Positions 49,804 through 59,085 of a stretch of DNA of 64,000 nucleotides are shown here, piece after piece. The notes beneath the pieces were generated by a model, which saw only the letters and a program-made list of their open reading frames with translations, ran no database searches and had not been told where the DNA came from. This DNA is from Streptomyces scabichelini (GTDB lineage Bacteria; Actinomycetota; Actinomycetes; Streptomycetales; Streptomycetaceae): positions 1-64,000 of the forward strand of contig NZ_JAAKZY010000016.1 in assembly GCF_011045015.1 (NCBI RefSeq), read 5' to 3'. Numbering within the stretch: position 1 is the first letter of the stretch; each line of letters starts with the position of its first letter. The position numbers were made by a program, and so were the translations under genes.

Positions 49804-50802
49804 GTGAAATCCACAGCCACGTCGGCGCCTCTCTTCACCGGCCCCTTGGCCATCGGCACTCTCTCCGCTCCGGGCGGGGCCGCGTTCCCCGGCCTCGTGG
49901 TGCCGGACGGCCGCGTGCTCGACCTGCGTACGACACTGGACGAACCCGCGCTGACCACCCTCGCTCTCCTGGAGCGCTGGGATGAGGAACTGCCTCGCCT
50001 GCGCGGCCTCGCGGACGAGCCGGCCGGTGACTGGCTGCCGCTGGACGACCTGTTCGTGCACGCGCCCGTCGAGCCCCGGCAGATCTTCCAGTCCGGCGCC
50101 AACTACCGGCAGCACGTGATCGACCTAGAGGTCGCGCACCGATCCCCGGACGACCCGCGCACCGTCGAGGAGGCCCGCGCCGAGATCGCGGCGATCATGG
50201 ACAAGCGAGCCGCCGAGGACCTCCCGTACGTCTTCATCGGCCTGCCGACCACGATCACCGGCCCCTACGACGACGTCGTACTGCCCGCCTGGGCCAAGAA
50301 GCCCGACTGGGAGCTGGAGCTGGCCGCGGTGATCTCCCGCCCCGCTCACCAGGTCGCGGTGGAGGAGGCCCTGGAGTACGTCGCGGGTTACACCATCGCC
50401 AACGACCTCACCGACCGGGCCACCGTCTTCCGCCGGGACATGCCCGCCATCGGCACCGACTGGCTGCGCTGCAAGAACGCTCCTGGCTTCACCCCGCTCG
50501 GCCCCTGGATCGTCCCGGCCGGGTCCGTCGCCGACCCGTCCGACCTGCGGGTCACCCTGAAGCTCAACGGCGAGACGATGCAGGACGAGTCCACCAAGGA
50601 CATGATCTTCGGCGTGGCCCGGATGGTCTCGTACATTTCCCAGACCGCCCAACTCCTGCCCGGCGACCTGGTGTTGACCGGCAGCCCGGCCGGGAACGGC
50701 ATGCACTGGGGTCGGCTGCTGCACGACGGCGACGTGATGGACGGATCCGTCACGGGGCTCGGTGCCCAGCGCACCCGCTGCGTCGCGGAGGTCTCCCGGT
50801 GA
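49804..50802 (+). CDS. Fumarylacetoacetate hydrolase (FAH)-family enzyme 1
   Basis: This first gene of the catabolic operon encodes 332 residues and has a GTG start with GGGAGGAC upstream. The FAH fold is shown by FQSGANYRQHVIDLEVAHRS and VFIGLPTTITGPYDDVVLPA. The metal-binding acidic strand is DWELELAAVI, followed by GYTIANDLTDRATVFRRDM and LPGDLVLTGSPAGNGMHWG. Enzymes of this type cleave C-C bonds of acylpyruvates or hydrate and decarboxylate 2-hydroxymuconate-derived acids. It is coupled to the next gene by a GTGA overlap. A second FAH protein at 55039-56004 suggests two successive steps at different ring-fission products. Confidence 0.88.
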   Translation: MKSTATSAPLFTGPLAIGTLSAPGGAAFPGLVVPDGRVLDLRTTLDEPALTTLALLERWDEELPRLRGLADEPAGDWLPLDDLFVHAPVEPRQIFQSGANYRQHVIDLEVAHRSPDDPRTVEEARAEIAAIMDKRAAEDLPYVFIGLPTTITGPYDDVVLPAWAKKPDWELELAAVISRPAHQVAVEEALEYVAGYTIANDLTDRATVFRRDMPAIGTDWLRCKNAPGFTPLGPWIVPAGSVADPSDLRVTLKLNGETMQDESTKDMIFGVARMVSYISQTAQLLPGDLVLTGSPAGNGMHWGRLLHDGDVMDGSVTGLGAQRTRCVAEVSR

Positions 50803-51779
50803 CCCTCGACCGCACCACCGTGCCTGATGCGAAAGACGCCGAGGGCGCGATCGCCGAGGCCGCCAAGACGTACTCGAACTGGGGCCGTTGGGGCGAGGAC
50901 GACGTCCTCGGCACGCTCAACTTCCTGGACGCCGAAAAGCGCCGTGAGGGCGCGGCCCTCGTCCGCGACGGGGTCAGCTTCTCGCTCTCCCAGCGTTTCG
51001 AGATGAACGGCCCGCAGAAGGGCTGGCGGCGGCGTACGAATCCGGTGCACACCATGCTCGACACCGGCACCGACGCCGCCCTGGGCAACCAGGGTTTCCC
51101 GCACGGCTTCGGCGGTGCCGACGACGTGATCGCGATGCCGCTGCAGTGCTCCACCCAGTGGGACGGCCTGGGTCACATCTTCGACCATGGCAAGGCTTGG
51201 AACGGGCGGGCCGCCGAGAAGGTCGTCACCTCCGACGGCGACCTCGTCACCGGCATCGAGCACATGGCGCCGTACGTGGCCGGACGGGGCGTCCTCCTCG
51301 ATGTGGGCCTGGTCGTCGGCCGGAACGGCGAACTGCCCGACGGCTTCGCCATCACCGAGGAGCACCTGACCGCAAGCGCCGCGGCGCACGGTGTCACGGT
51401 CGGCCGCGGCGACCTCGTCCTCGTCCGCACCGGACGGCTGGCCCGCGCCAGGCGCGAGGGCTGGGGCGAGTACGCGGGCGGTCCCTCGCCCGGGCTGAGC
51501 TTCACCACCGCCGGCTGGCTGCACCGCAGCGAGATCGCCGGGATCGCCACCGACACCTGGGGCTTCGAGGTCCGGCCCAACGAGTTCGACCACGCCTTCC
51601 AGCCGCTGCACCAGGTCGCCATCCCCAACATGGGCCTGCTCATAGGCGAGATGTGGGACCTCGACGCCCTGGCCGAGCACTGCGCGGCCGACGGGCGGTA
51701 CGAGTTCTGGCTCACCGCCGCTCCGCTGCCCATCACCGGAGCCGTCGGCTCCCCCGTGAACCCGATCGCCGTCAAGTAA
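50799..51779 (+). CDS. Cyclase-family protein (KynB-like fold)
   Basis: The 326-residue protein of the cyclase/kynurenine formamidase family is usually a metal-dependent amide or lactone hydrolase. Landmarks are NWGRWGEDDVLGTLNFLDAE, CSTQWDGLGHIFDHGKAWNG (which stands where HxGTHxDxxxH is expected; here only part of the metal motif is evident), LDVGLVVGRNGE, GDLVLVRTGRLARARREGWG and LHQVAIPNMGLLIGEMWDLD. The longer actinobacterial branch with QWDGLGH is common in such gene clusters. GTG 50799 overlaps the preceding stop. It probably opens a ring-cleavage lactone or amide, to be tested. Confidence 0.85.
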   Translation: MTLDRTTVPDAKDAEGAIAEAAKTYSNWGRWGEDDVLGTLNFLDAEKRREGAALVRDGVSFSLSQRFEMNGPQKGWRRRTNPVHTMLDTGTDAALGNQGFPHGFGGADDVIAMPLQCSTQWDGLGHIFDHGKAWNGRAAEKVVTSDGDLVTGIEHMAPYVAGRGVLLDVGLVVGRNGELPDGFAITEEHLTASAAAHGVTVGRGDLVLVRTGRLARARREGWGEYAGGPSPGLSFTTAGWLHRSEIAGIATDTWGFEVRPNEFDHAFQPLHQVAIPNMGLLIGEMWDLDALAEHCAADGRYEFWLTAAPLPITGAVGSPVNPIAVK

Positions 51780-51882
51780 CGCCCCGGACCGGCCGAGTGG
51801 GCCGCCCCGAAGCCACACCCATCCGGCTCGCACGACCACCCCTGCCGCTCGAAGTCGTGCGGCCGCACCGCAGGGAGATCCC

Positions 51883-53031
51883 ATGACCGACCCCCGCCCC
51901 CGCACCGTCCTCGTCATCGGCGGCGGCGCCTCCGGCAACGCCGTGACCGTGCTGCTGCGGCGAGCGGGCATCACCGTGGACCTGATCGAGGCCAAGTCCG
52001 ACTGGAACGTCCTCGGCTCCGGCATCACCCTCCAGGGCAACGCGCTGCGCGTGCTGCGCGAGCTGGGCGTGTGGGACAAGGTCCGGGAGAGCGGCTACGC
52101 CTTCGACTCCGTGGGCCTGGCCACGCCCGACGGCCACGTGTTCCACGTCCAGCAGGACATCCGCACCGGCGGCGAGGACCTGCCCGCGACCATCGGCATG
52201 CAGCGGCCCCGGCTCCAGGAGATCCTGTGCGCGGCGGTCCGGGTCAGTGGTGCGACGGTCCGCCTCGGCACCACCGCCGACGAGCTGGTCCAGGACGAGA
52301 CGGGTGTCACCGCCCGCTTCAGCGACGGCACCGAGGGCCGCTACGACCTCGTCATCGCGGCCGACGGTCTCAACTCCCTGACCCGCGCGGTGATCGGCAT
52401 CGGTGAGAAGCCCGAGCCGACCGGCATGGCCATCTGGCGCGTCGCCGCACCACGCCCGGCGAGCGTGGAGCGCACGGACCTGGCCTTCGGCGGGCCCTGC
52501 TACATCGCCGGCTACTGCCCCACCAGCGAGAACACCATCTACGGCTATCTCGTCGAGGCCAACCGCGACCGCGCCTCCATCGACCCGGCCTCGTACGCGG
52601 ACGAGATGCGGCGCCTGGCAGCCCCGTACGGCGGCGCCTGGCCCGAGATCGCCGCGAGCATCACCGACCCGGCCAAGGTCAACTACACCTGGTTCGACCG
52701 GCTGCTCGTCGAGGGGTCCTGGCACCGCGGCCGGGTCGTGCTGGTCGGTGACGCCGCCCACGCCTGCCCGCCCACCCTCGCGCAGGGCGCGGCCATGTCG
52801 CTGGAGGACGCCTCCGTGCTGGCCGAGCTGCTGACCGCGGAGGAGTCGTGGGATTCCCTCGACTCCCTCGACGACTTGCTGACCCGCTACCACGAGCGCC
52901 GCATCGACCGTGTCCGCATGGTCGTCGAGGCCTCGGTGCAGCTCGGCCAGTGGCAGCTGGACGGCGTCCGTGACGCCGACGTGCCCGGCCTGATCGGCCG
53001 CACGATGTCCGCCCTGAAGGAGACCCCGTGA
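51883..53031 (+). CDS. FAD-dependent aromatic hydroxylase
   Basis: This 382-residue class A flavoprotein monooxygenase has the FAD ADP-binding motif VLVIGGGASGNAVTVLLRRA, the DG motif YDLVIAADGLNSLTR and the GD motif VVLVGDAAHACPPTLAQGAA. It is expected to hydroxylate an aromatic ring with NAD(P)H and O2, as salicylate or 3-hydroxybenzoate hydroxylases do. This prepares the catechol-like substrate for the extradiol dioxygenase encoded two genes later. It starts 103 bp after the cyclase gene. That gap holds no gene; the ATG has GGGAGATCCC close by. It overlaps the amidohydrolase by 4 nt. Confidence 0.9.
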   Translation: MTDPRPRTVLVIGGGASGNAVTVLLRRAGITVDLIEAKSDWNVLGSGITLQGNALRVLRELGVWDKVRESGYAFDSVGLATPDGHVFHVQQDIRTGGEDLPATIGMQRPRLQEILCAAVRVSGATVRLGTTADELVQDETGVTARFSDGTEGRYDLVIAADGLNSLTRAVIGIGEKPEPTGMAIWRVAAPRPASVERTDLAFGGPCYIAGYCPTSENTIYGYLVEANRDRASIDPASYADEMRRLAAPYGGAWPEIAASITDPAKVNYTWFDRLLVEGSWHRGRVVLVGDAAHACPPTLAQGAAMSLEDASVLAELLTAEESWDSLDSLDDLLTRYHERRIDRVRMVVEASVQLGQWQLDGVRDADVPGLIGRTMSALKETP

Positions 53032-54062
53032 CGACCCCGGACACCCTGGACGCCCTGGCCACCCCGGCGACCCCCACCATCGACGTCCACGCGCACGTCC
53101 TGCTGCCGCAGGTCGAGGAGGCCGTCGCCGGACACCCCGGGCTTGCCGCCGCCCGCAGTCTCGACGCCCGCCGCAACGGCCCCGAGGCGCTCGCCGTCAG
53201 CGGCCCGATGGTCCGCGACCGCATCCCTCGACTGACCGACGTCAAGGCCCGGCTCACCGCGATGGACGCCTCCGGCGTCGACGTCCAACTGGTCTCGCCG
53301 TCCCCGTCGCACTACCACTACTGGGCCGACGAGGACCTGGCCCGCACGGTGTGGGAACTGGCCAACTCCGGCACCGCCGCGCACGTCGCCCAGGCCCCCG
53401 ACCGGCTTCACGGACTGGGCCTCGTCCCGCTCCAGCACCCGGACCTCGCCGTCAAGGCCCTCGACCACGCCCTCGGCCTGGGCCTGCGCGGAGTGGAGAT
53501 CTCCAGCCACGCGCCCGGGCGCGAGCTTTCGGACCCGGCGTACGAGCCGTTCTGGGCGCTCGCCGAGACGACCGGGGCGGTGCTCTTCCTGCACCCCTTC
53601 GGCTGCACGCTCGACGAGCGCCTGGACCGCTGGTACCTGTCCAACACGGTCGGCCAGCCCACCGAGAACGCCGTCGCGCTCTCCCACCTCATCTTCTCCG
53701 GCGTCCTGGACCGCCACCCCGGCCTGAAGGTGCTCGCAGCCCACGGCGGCGGCTACCTGCCCACCCACATCGGCCGCTCCGACCACGCCTGGCGGACCAG
53801 ACCGGACACGCGGGGCTGCGCGTCCGAGCCGAGCAGCTACCTCAAGCGGCTGTACTTCGACTCGCTCGTCCACGACCCGCATGTCCTGCGCGAACTGATC
53901 CGGGTGGCCGGCCCCGACCGGGTCCTGCTCGGCTCGGACTTCCCCTTCGACATGGGCACCGAGGACCCGGTCGGCGCGCTGCGCGCCGCCTCGGACCTGC
54001 CCGACCCCCACTTCCACGCCGTACGCGGCGGCAACGCGGCAGCGCTGCTGCGCCTCTCCTGA
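53028..54062 (+). CDS. ACMSD-like amidohydrolase (decarboxylase/hydrolase)
   Basis: This 344-residue metal-dependent TIM-barrel protein belongs to the amidohydrolase-2 family, which includes aminocarboxymuconate-semialdehyde decarboxylase and gamma-resorcylate decarboxylase. The N-terminal HxH metal motif is TIDVHAHVLLPQ. Later metal ligands lie in LFLHPFGCTLDERLDRWYLS and AAHGGGYLPTHIGRSDHAWR, and the final Asp in LLGSDFPFDMGTEDPVGALR. In this operon it probably decarboxylates or hydrolyses the ring-cleavage product. GTG start overlaps the monooxygenase stop. Confidence 0.89.
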   Translation: MTTPDTLDALATPATPTIDVHAHVLLPQVEEAVAGHPGLAAARSLDARRNGPEALAVSGPMVRDRIPRLTDVKARLTAMDASGVDVQLVSPSPSHYHYWADEDLARTVWELANSGTAAHVAQAPDRLHGLGLVPLQHPDLAVKALDHALGLGLRGVEISSHAPGRELSDPAYEPFWALAETTGAVLFLHPFGCTLDERLDRWYLSNTVGQPTENAVALSHLIFSGVLDRHPGLKVLAAHGGGYLPTHIGRSDHAWRTRPDTRGCASEPSSYLKRLYFDSLVHDPHVLRELIRVAGPDRVLLGSDFPFDMGTEDPVGALRAASDLPDPHFHAVRGGNAAALLRLS

Positions 54063-54073
54063 GGAGCCCCGAC

Positions 54074-55024
54074 ATGACCGACGATTCGCCCAACCGCCTG
54101 CTCACCCACCTGCGGCACGTCGACCTCGCCGTGCCCGACTACGACAAGCAGCTCGACTTCTACGCCGGAGTCTGGGGCCTGACCAAGGTCGCCGAAGACT
54201 CCGGGATCTCCTTCCTGGCCGCCGAGGGCAGCCCCGAGCAGTACGTCGTACGGCTCCGCAAGGCAGACGAGAAGCGGCTCGACCTCGTGTCCTACGGCGC
54301 CGCGTCGGCCGCCGACGTGGACACGCTCGCCGGGCAACTCCTCGCGGACGGCGTGCGGTTGATCTCGCAGCCGGGCAAGGTCGACACCCCCGGCGGGGGC
54401 TACGGCTTCCGCTTCTTCGACGGCGACGGCCGCACCATCGAGGTCTCGGCGGAGGTCGAGGCCCGGAGGCACCGGCGTATCGAGGAGAAGGAGGCCATCC
54501 CGGTCCGCCTCTCGCACGTCGTCCTCAACTCCCCCGACCTGGACGCCACCCGCGCCTGGTACGAGCGCCACCTCGGCTTCCGGCTGTCCGACTCGCTCAG
54601 CTCGCCGCACATGGGCGAGGTCATGCACTTCATGCGGATCAGCAGCCAGCACCACTCGATGGCCCTCGCCAAGGGCCCGCACACCTCCCTGCACCACGTC
54701 TCGTTCGAGATGCGCGGCCTGGACGAGTACATGCGCGGCTCGGGGCGCGTGATGCGCTCCGGTGCCCGCAAGGTCTGGGGCCCGGGCCGGCACATGGCGG
54801 GCGACAACACCTTCACGTACTTCCTCGACCCGCACGGCAACACCGTCGAGTACACGACGGAGTTGGAGGAGCTCGACGAGGACACCTGGCATCCGCACGT
54901 CTACGACTTCTCCCGGCCCGAAGTCACCGACCAGTGGGGCACGGCGAACCCGATGAACGAGCTGGTCGCCAAGGAGTCTTTCAACGACGTCGACCCCGGC
55001 GTCTTCGTCGCCCCGCCGGTCTGA
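54074..55024 (+). CDS. Extradiol ring-cleavage dioxygenase (VOC superfamily)
   Basis: This 316-residue type I extradiol dioxygenase has two VOC modules. Module 1 (residues about 10-130) starts LRHVDLAVPDYDKQLDFYAG. Module 2 (about 145-270) starts RLSHVVLNSPDLDATRAWYE. Iron ligands are expected at His in RLSHVVL, His in SLHHVSFEM and Glu in PHGNTVEYTTELEELDE, all present. It should split a catechol next to its hydroxyls. The C-terminal tail (NPMNELVAKESFNDVDPGVF) is typical of the larger members acting on biphenyl-like or naphthol-like diols. ATG 54074 lies 11 nt after the amidohydrolase stop with GAGGAG upstream. Confidence 0.89.
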   Translation: MTDDSPNRLLTHLRHVDLAVPDYDKQLDFYAGVWGLTKVAEDSGISFLAAEGSPEQYVVRLRKADEKRLDLVSYGAASAADVDTLAGQLLADGVRLISQPGKVDTPGGGYGFRFFDGDGRTIEVSAEVEARRHRRIEEKEAIPVRLSHVVLNSPDLDATRAWYERHLGFRLSDSLSSPHMGEVMHFMRISSQHHSMALAKGPHTSLHHVSFEMRGLDEYMRGSGRVMRSGARKVWGPGRHMAGDNTFTYFLDPHGNTVEYTTELEELDEDTWHPHVYDFSRPEVTDQWGTANPMNELVAKESFNDVDPGVFVAPPV

Positions 55025-55038
55025 TCCCCAGGATTGCC

Positions 55039-56004
55039 ATGCGCTTCGCCACGTACGAACACCACGGCCGCCGCAGCGTCGCCACCGTCGAGGGCGACGG
55101 CACCCTCCACCCCTTCCCCGGCCGCGCCTCACTGCTCGACCTGCTCCGGGCGGGCCCCGCAGCCCTGCGCGAGGCGGGCAACGCCACGCGGGCCGAGCCG
55201 GACGGCCCGCATGTCTCGCAGGTGCGGCTGCTGCCGCCTCTCCAACCGCCGTCCGTACGGGACTTCGTCACCTTCGAGGAACACGTCGAGGGCGTACGAC
55301 GCAGCATCGACCACACGGCCGGGGTCCCCGACGCCTGGTACGACGCGCCGACCTTCTACTTCACCAATCCGTACGCCGTCATCGGCGCCCACGACGACGT
55401 GCCCGTGCCGCCCGGCTCCTCGGTCCTGGACTTCGAACTCGAAGTCGCCGCCGTCATCGGCCGCGAGGGCCGCGACCTGACACCCGAGCGGGCCCGCGAC
55501 CACATCGTCGGCTACACGGTCTTCAACGACTGGTCCGCCCGTGACCTCCAATCCGCCGAGATGAAGGTGGGGTTGGGCCCCTGCAAGGGCAAGGACACCG
55601 CCGCCACCCTCGGCCCGTACCTGGTCACCGCCGACGAACTGGAGCCGTACCGGGACACGGACGGTTTCCTGCGGCTGGCGCTGACCGCCTCGGTGAACGG
55701 CGAGGTGGTCGGCAAGGATCTGCTGTCCAACATGAGCTGGACCTTCGAGGAGATGGTCGCCTACGCCTCGCGCGGCACATACGTCCGTCCCGGCGATGTG
55801 CTCGGCTCCGGCACCTGCGGCAACGGCGGCTGCCTGGCCGAGCTGTGGGGCGTACGCGGCCGCCAGGATCCGCCACCGCTGAAGCCCGGCGACACCGTCA
55901 CCCTCACCGTCGAGGGCATCGGCACCGTCTCCAACACCGTCGTGCCCGGCGCTGGACCGGTACCGGTCCCCCGGGCCCGCAAGCGTCCGCGGCTGCGCCC
56001 GTGA
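55039..56004 (+). CDS. FAH-family enzyme 2
   Basis: This 321-residue protein has an N-terminal domain (MRFATYEHHGRRSVATVEGD) and the FAH catalytic domain (SVRDFVTFEEHVEGVRRSID, FTNPYAVIGAHDDVPVPPGS, LDFELEVAAVIGREGRDLTP, GYTVFNDWSARDLQSAEMKV, DVLGSGTCGNGGCLAELWG). This branch includes fumarylpyruvate and acylpyruvate hydrolases and FAHD2-like proteins. It differs from the first FAH protein of the operon in having the FVTFEEH motif, so the two are not recent duplicates. It starts 14 nt after the dioxygenase gene and overlaps the SDR gene by 4 nt. Confidence 0.89.
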   Translation: MRFATYEHHGRRSVATVEGDGTLHPFPGRASLLDLLRAGPAALREAGNATRAEPDGPHVSQVRLLPPLQPPSVRDFVTFEEHVEGVRRSIDHTAGVPDAWYDAPTFYFTNPYAVIGAHDDVPVPPGSSVLDFELEVAAVIGREGRDLTPERARDHIVGYTVFNDWSARDLQSAEMKVGLGPCKGKDTAATLGPYLVTADELEPYRDTDGFLRLALTASVNGEVVGKDLLSNMSWTFEEMVAYASRGTYVRPGDVLGSGTCGNGGCLAELWGVRGRQDPPPLKPGDTVTLTVEGIGTVSNTVVPGAGPVPVPRARKRPRLRP

Positions 56005-56753
56005 ACGGCGTGGCCGTGAACAGGCTGGACGGCAAGGTCGTGGTCGTCACCGGAGCCGCGCGTGGGCAGGGCGCGGCCGAGGCCGAGGCGCTGACCCGGG
56101 CGGGGGCGGTGGTCGTCGCCACCGATGTGACTCAGGCTCCGGGCTGTCTGCGCCTGGACGTCACCGACGCGAAGGAATGGGCGACGCTCGCCGAAGAGCT
56201 GCGCTGCCGGTACGGAGAGGTCCACGGCCTGGTCAACAACGCCGGCATCACCTGGCGCGCGCGGCTCCAGGAGGTCACGCCCGAGGACTTCGCCCGCGTC
56301 CATGCGGTCAACGTCACCGGCCCGCTCCTTGGCATCCAGCACCTTGCACCGTTGATGCCGCCGGGCTCGTCGATCGTCAACGTCGGCTCCTCCGCCGGGC
56401 TCACCGGGCACTACCCGGTCGCGTACACGGCCAGCAAGTGGGCGCTGCGCGGCCTGTCGAAGGCGGCCTGTGTCGAGCTGGGCCCGCGAGGCATCCGCGT
56501 GAACACCGTCCATCCCGGCTTCATCGAGACCGAGATGACCGCCTCCGCCGCGCCCGCTTTCCGCGAGGCGAACATCCGCGAGACACCGCTGGCCCGCACC
56601 GGCACCGTCGACGAGATCACCCCGCTGGTGGTCTTCCTCCTCTCCGACGACGCCTCCTTCATCACCGGCGCCGAGATCCCCGTCGACGGCGGCTTCACCG
56701 CACACGGCGGCACCAAGTCCATCTCCGACGCCCTGCGGTCGGCTTCCGACTGA
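56001..56753 (+). CDS. Short-chain dehydrogenase/reductase
   Basis: This 250-residue classical SDR has the cofactor motif VVVTGAARGQGAAEAEALTR, Asp/Val for NAD(H) in VVATDVTQ, the NNAG motif GLVNNAGITWRARLQEVT and the catalytic Ser, Tyr and Lys in NVGSSAGLTGHYPVAYTASK. The C-terminal SDDASFITGAEIPVDGGFTA is standard. It resembles 3-alpha/20-beta-hydroxysteroid or 3-ketoacyl reductase types and probably oxidises a hydroxyl to a ketone on the ring-fission fragment. GTG 56001 overlaps the FAH stop; GTG 56016 is a second choice. Confidence 0.9.
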   Translation: MNGVAVNRLDGKVVVVTGAARGQGAAEAEALTRAGAVVVATDVTQAPGCLRLDVTDAKEWATLAEELRCRYGEVHGLVNNAGITWRARLQEVTPEDFARVHAVNVTGPLLGIQHLAPLMPPGSSIVNVGSSAGLTGHYPVAYTASKWALRGLSKAACVELGPRGIRVNTVHPGFIETEMTASAAPAFREANIRETPLARTGTVDEITPLVVFLLSDDASFITGAEIPVDGGFTAHGGTKSISDALRSASD

Positions 56754-56787
56754 CCTCTGACTGACCTCCGGCTGAAAGGACCCATAC

Positions 56788-57566
<779 letters not shown>

Positions 57567-57570
<4 letters not shown>

Positions 57571-58202
57571 GCTGGACTCGCGGCCAGATGGCCGCCCGCG
57601 CCGCCGCCGAGCTGACCGACGGCAGTTACGTCAACCTCGGCATCGGCCTGCCCACCCTCGTCCCGGGCCGCCTTCCGCCGGGAGTTCACGTCGTCCTGCA
57701 CTCCGAGAACGGCATCCTCGGCACCGGTCCGTACCCCCGCGAGCACGAGGTCGACCCCGACCTCATCAACGCGGGCAAGGAAACCGTCACGGTCCTCCCT
57801 GGCGCCTCCTTCTTCGACTCCGCGCTCTCCTTCGGCATGATCCGCGGCGGCCACATCGACACCGCCGTCCTCGGCGCCATGCAGGTCTCCGCCACCGGCG
57901 ACCTCGCCAACTGGATGATCCCCGGCAAGATGGTCAAGGGCATGGGCGGCGCCATGGACCTCGTCCACGGCGCCCAGCGCGTCATCGTCCTCATGGAACA
58001 CACCGCCAAGGACGGCAGCCCCAAGATCCTCGACGAGTGCACCCTGCCCCTCACCGGCAAGGCCTGCGTCCACCGCGTCATCACCGACCTCGGCGTCATG
58101 GACGTCACCGACAATGGCCTGCTCCTCGTCGAGACCGCTCCCGGCGTCACGGCCGAGGCCATCACAGCGGTCACTGCCGCGAAGCTGCACACCGCCACCT
58201 GA
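57567..58202 (+). CDS. 3-oxoacid CoA-transferase subunit B
   Basis: This 211-residue beta subunit contains the catalytic glutamate in [17 protein letters not shown] (SENG motif), the Gly-rich [40 protein letters not shown] with [20 protein letters not shown], and [13 protein letters not shown]. The pair gives a thiolase-ready CoA ester, the end of the operon's route. It is the last intact gene of the operon. After it come remnants of an aldehyde dehydrogenase that may once have belonged to the pathway. Confidence 0.92.
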
Positions 58203-58257
58203 GGCACGCCGCCCTGGCCGCGGCGCACAACCAGGGCAACCGGCTCACCACACAGGG

Positions 58258-58375
58258 TCAGGCCGTGCCGAGGCCGCGCAGGAAGGCGTCCGCGGCGAGG
58301 TCGGCCGCCTGCGGGGCATCCACTGCGCTCTGCGCCTCACGGCGAGCGCTGGCCTCGGGGTCCTTCTGCACCATG
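58258..58375 (-). pseudogene. TetR-family C-terminal scrap
   Basis: About 39 codons read [20 protein letters not shown], then [17 protein letters not shown] before a normal stop. The ending looks like the C-terminus of a TetR regulator. It stops abruptly at the start of the aldehyde dehydrogenase remnant on the opposite strand. Confidence 0.4.
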
Positions 58376-58702
58376 CGGCGATACGTCACCCCGACCCTCT
58401 TCGCCGACGTCGACAACTCCATGCGCATCGCCCAGGAGGAGATCTTCGGCCCGGTCCTTGCTGTCATCGCCTACGACTCCGAATACGGGCTCTCAGGCGG
58501 AATCTGGATCGCCGACCCCGAGCGGGCCCTGGCCGTCGCCCGCAAGCTGCGCACCGGAACCGTCACCGTCAACGGCTCGCCCATCAGCTTCGACGGCCCC
58601 TTCGGCGGCTACAAGGCCAGCGGCCTCGGCCGCGAATACGGCAAGGTCGGCCTCACCGGCTACGTCGAGCACAAGTCCATCACCCGGCTCCGGCAGCCGT
58701 AG
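58376..58702 (+). pseudogene. Aldehyde dehydrogenase C-terminal remnant
   Basis: The frame begins without a start and reads [20 protein letters not shown] with [40 protein letters not shown] and [20 protein letters not shown]. This is the final 110 residues of an ALDH. Between VIAYD and SEYGLSGG about 10 residues normally present (of the type EDDAVRIAND) are missing, probably deleted between two short DSE-coding repeats. The catalytic Cys and Glu lie upstream and are gone. Confidence 0.8.
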
Positions 58703-58798
58703 CCGACCGAAGATGCGCGAACCTACCGGGCCGGCCCCCCACATTGCCGGCAGGCCGGCCCGGTACCCTCGCCGGCCTGATTCAGCCGTTCGTGAGGT

Positions 58799-59085
58799 GT
58801 GAGTACTCGGCCATGGAACGTGGACGACGAGTTGTGGGCGCTGATCGAGCCGCTGCCACCGGCCTGGCCGGAGAAGTCGCCGGGGCCACGGCCGGTGGCG
58901 GACCGGCTGTGTCTCCAGGGCATCCTGTACGTCCTCTGCAACACCGCATCCTGCTCGCCGAACTCAACGCGGCCGGCCGCCTCGACTGGTCGAGGGCGTG
59001 CGTGGACGGCTCCGACATCCGATCGAAAAAGGGCGCCCCTATACCGGTCCGTCGCCGGTCGACCGGCGGAAGACGGGGGCGCGGC
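58799..59085 (+). pseudogene. IS5-family transposase N-terminal remnant
   Basis: GTG 58799 opens STRPWNVDDELWALIEPLPP, then GPRPVADRLCLQGILYVL. A deletion shifts the frame to HRILLAELNAAGRLDWSRAC with VDGSDIRSKKGAPIPVRRRS. It is the N-terminal half of an IS5-type transposase, including the first catalytic Asp. The C-terminal half is absent here. A C-terminal half of similar type lies at 37303-37547. Confidence 0.75.
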
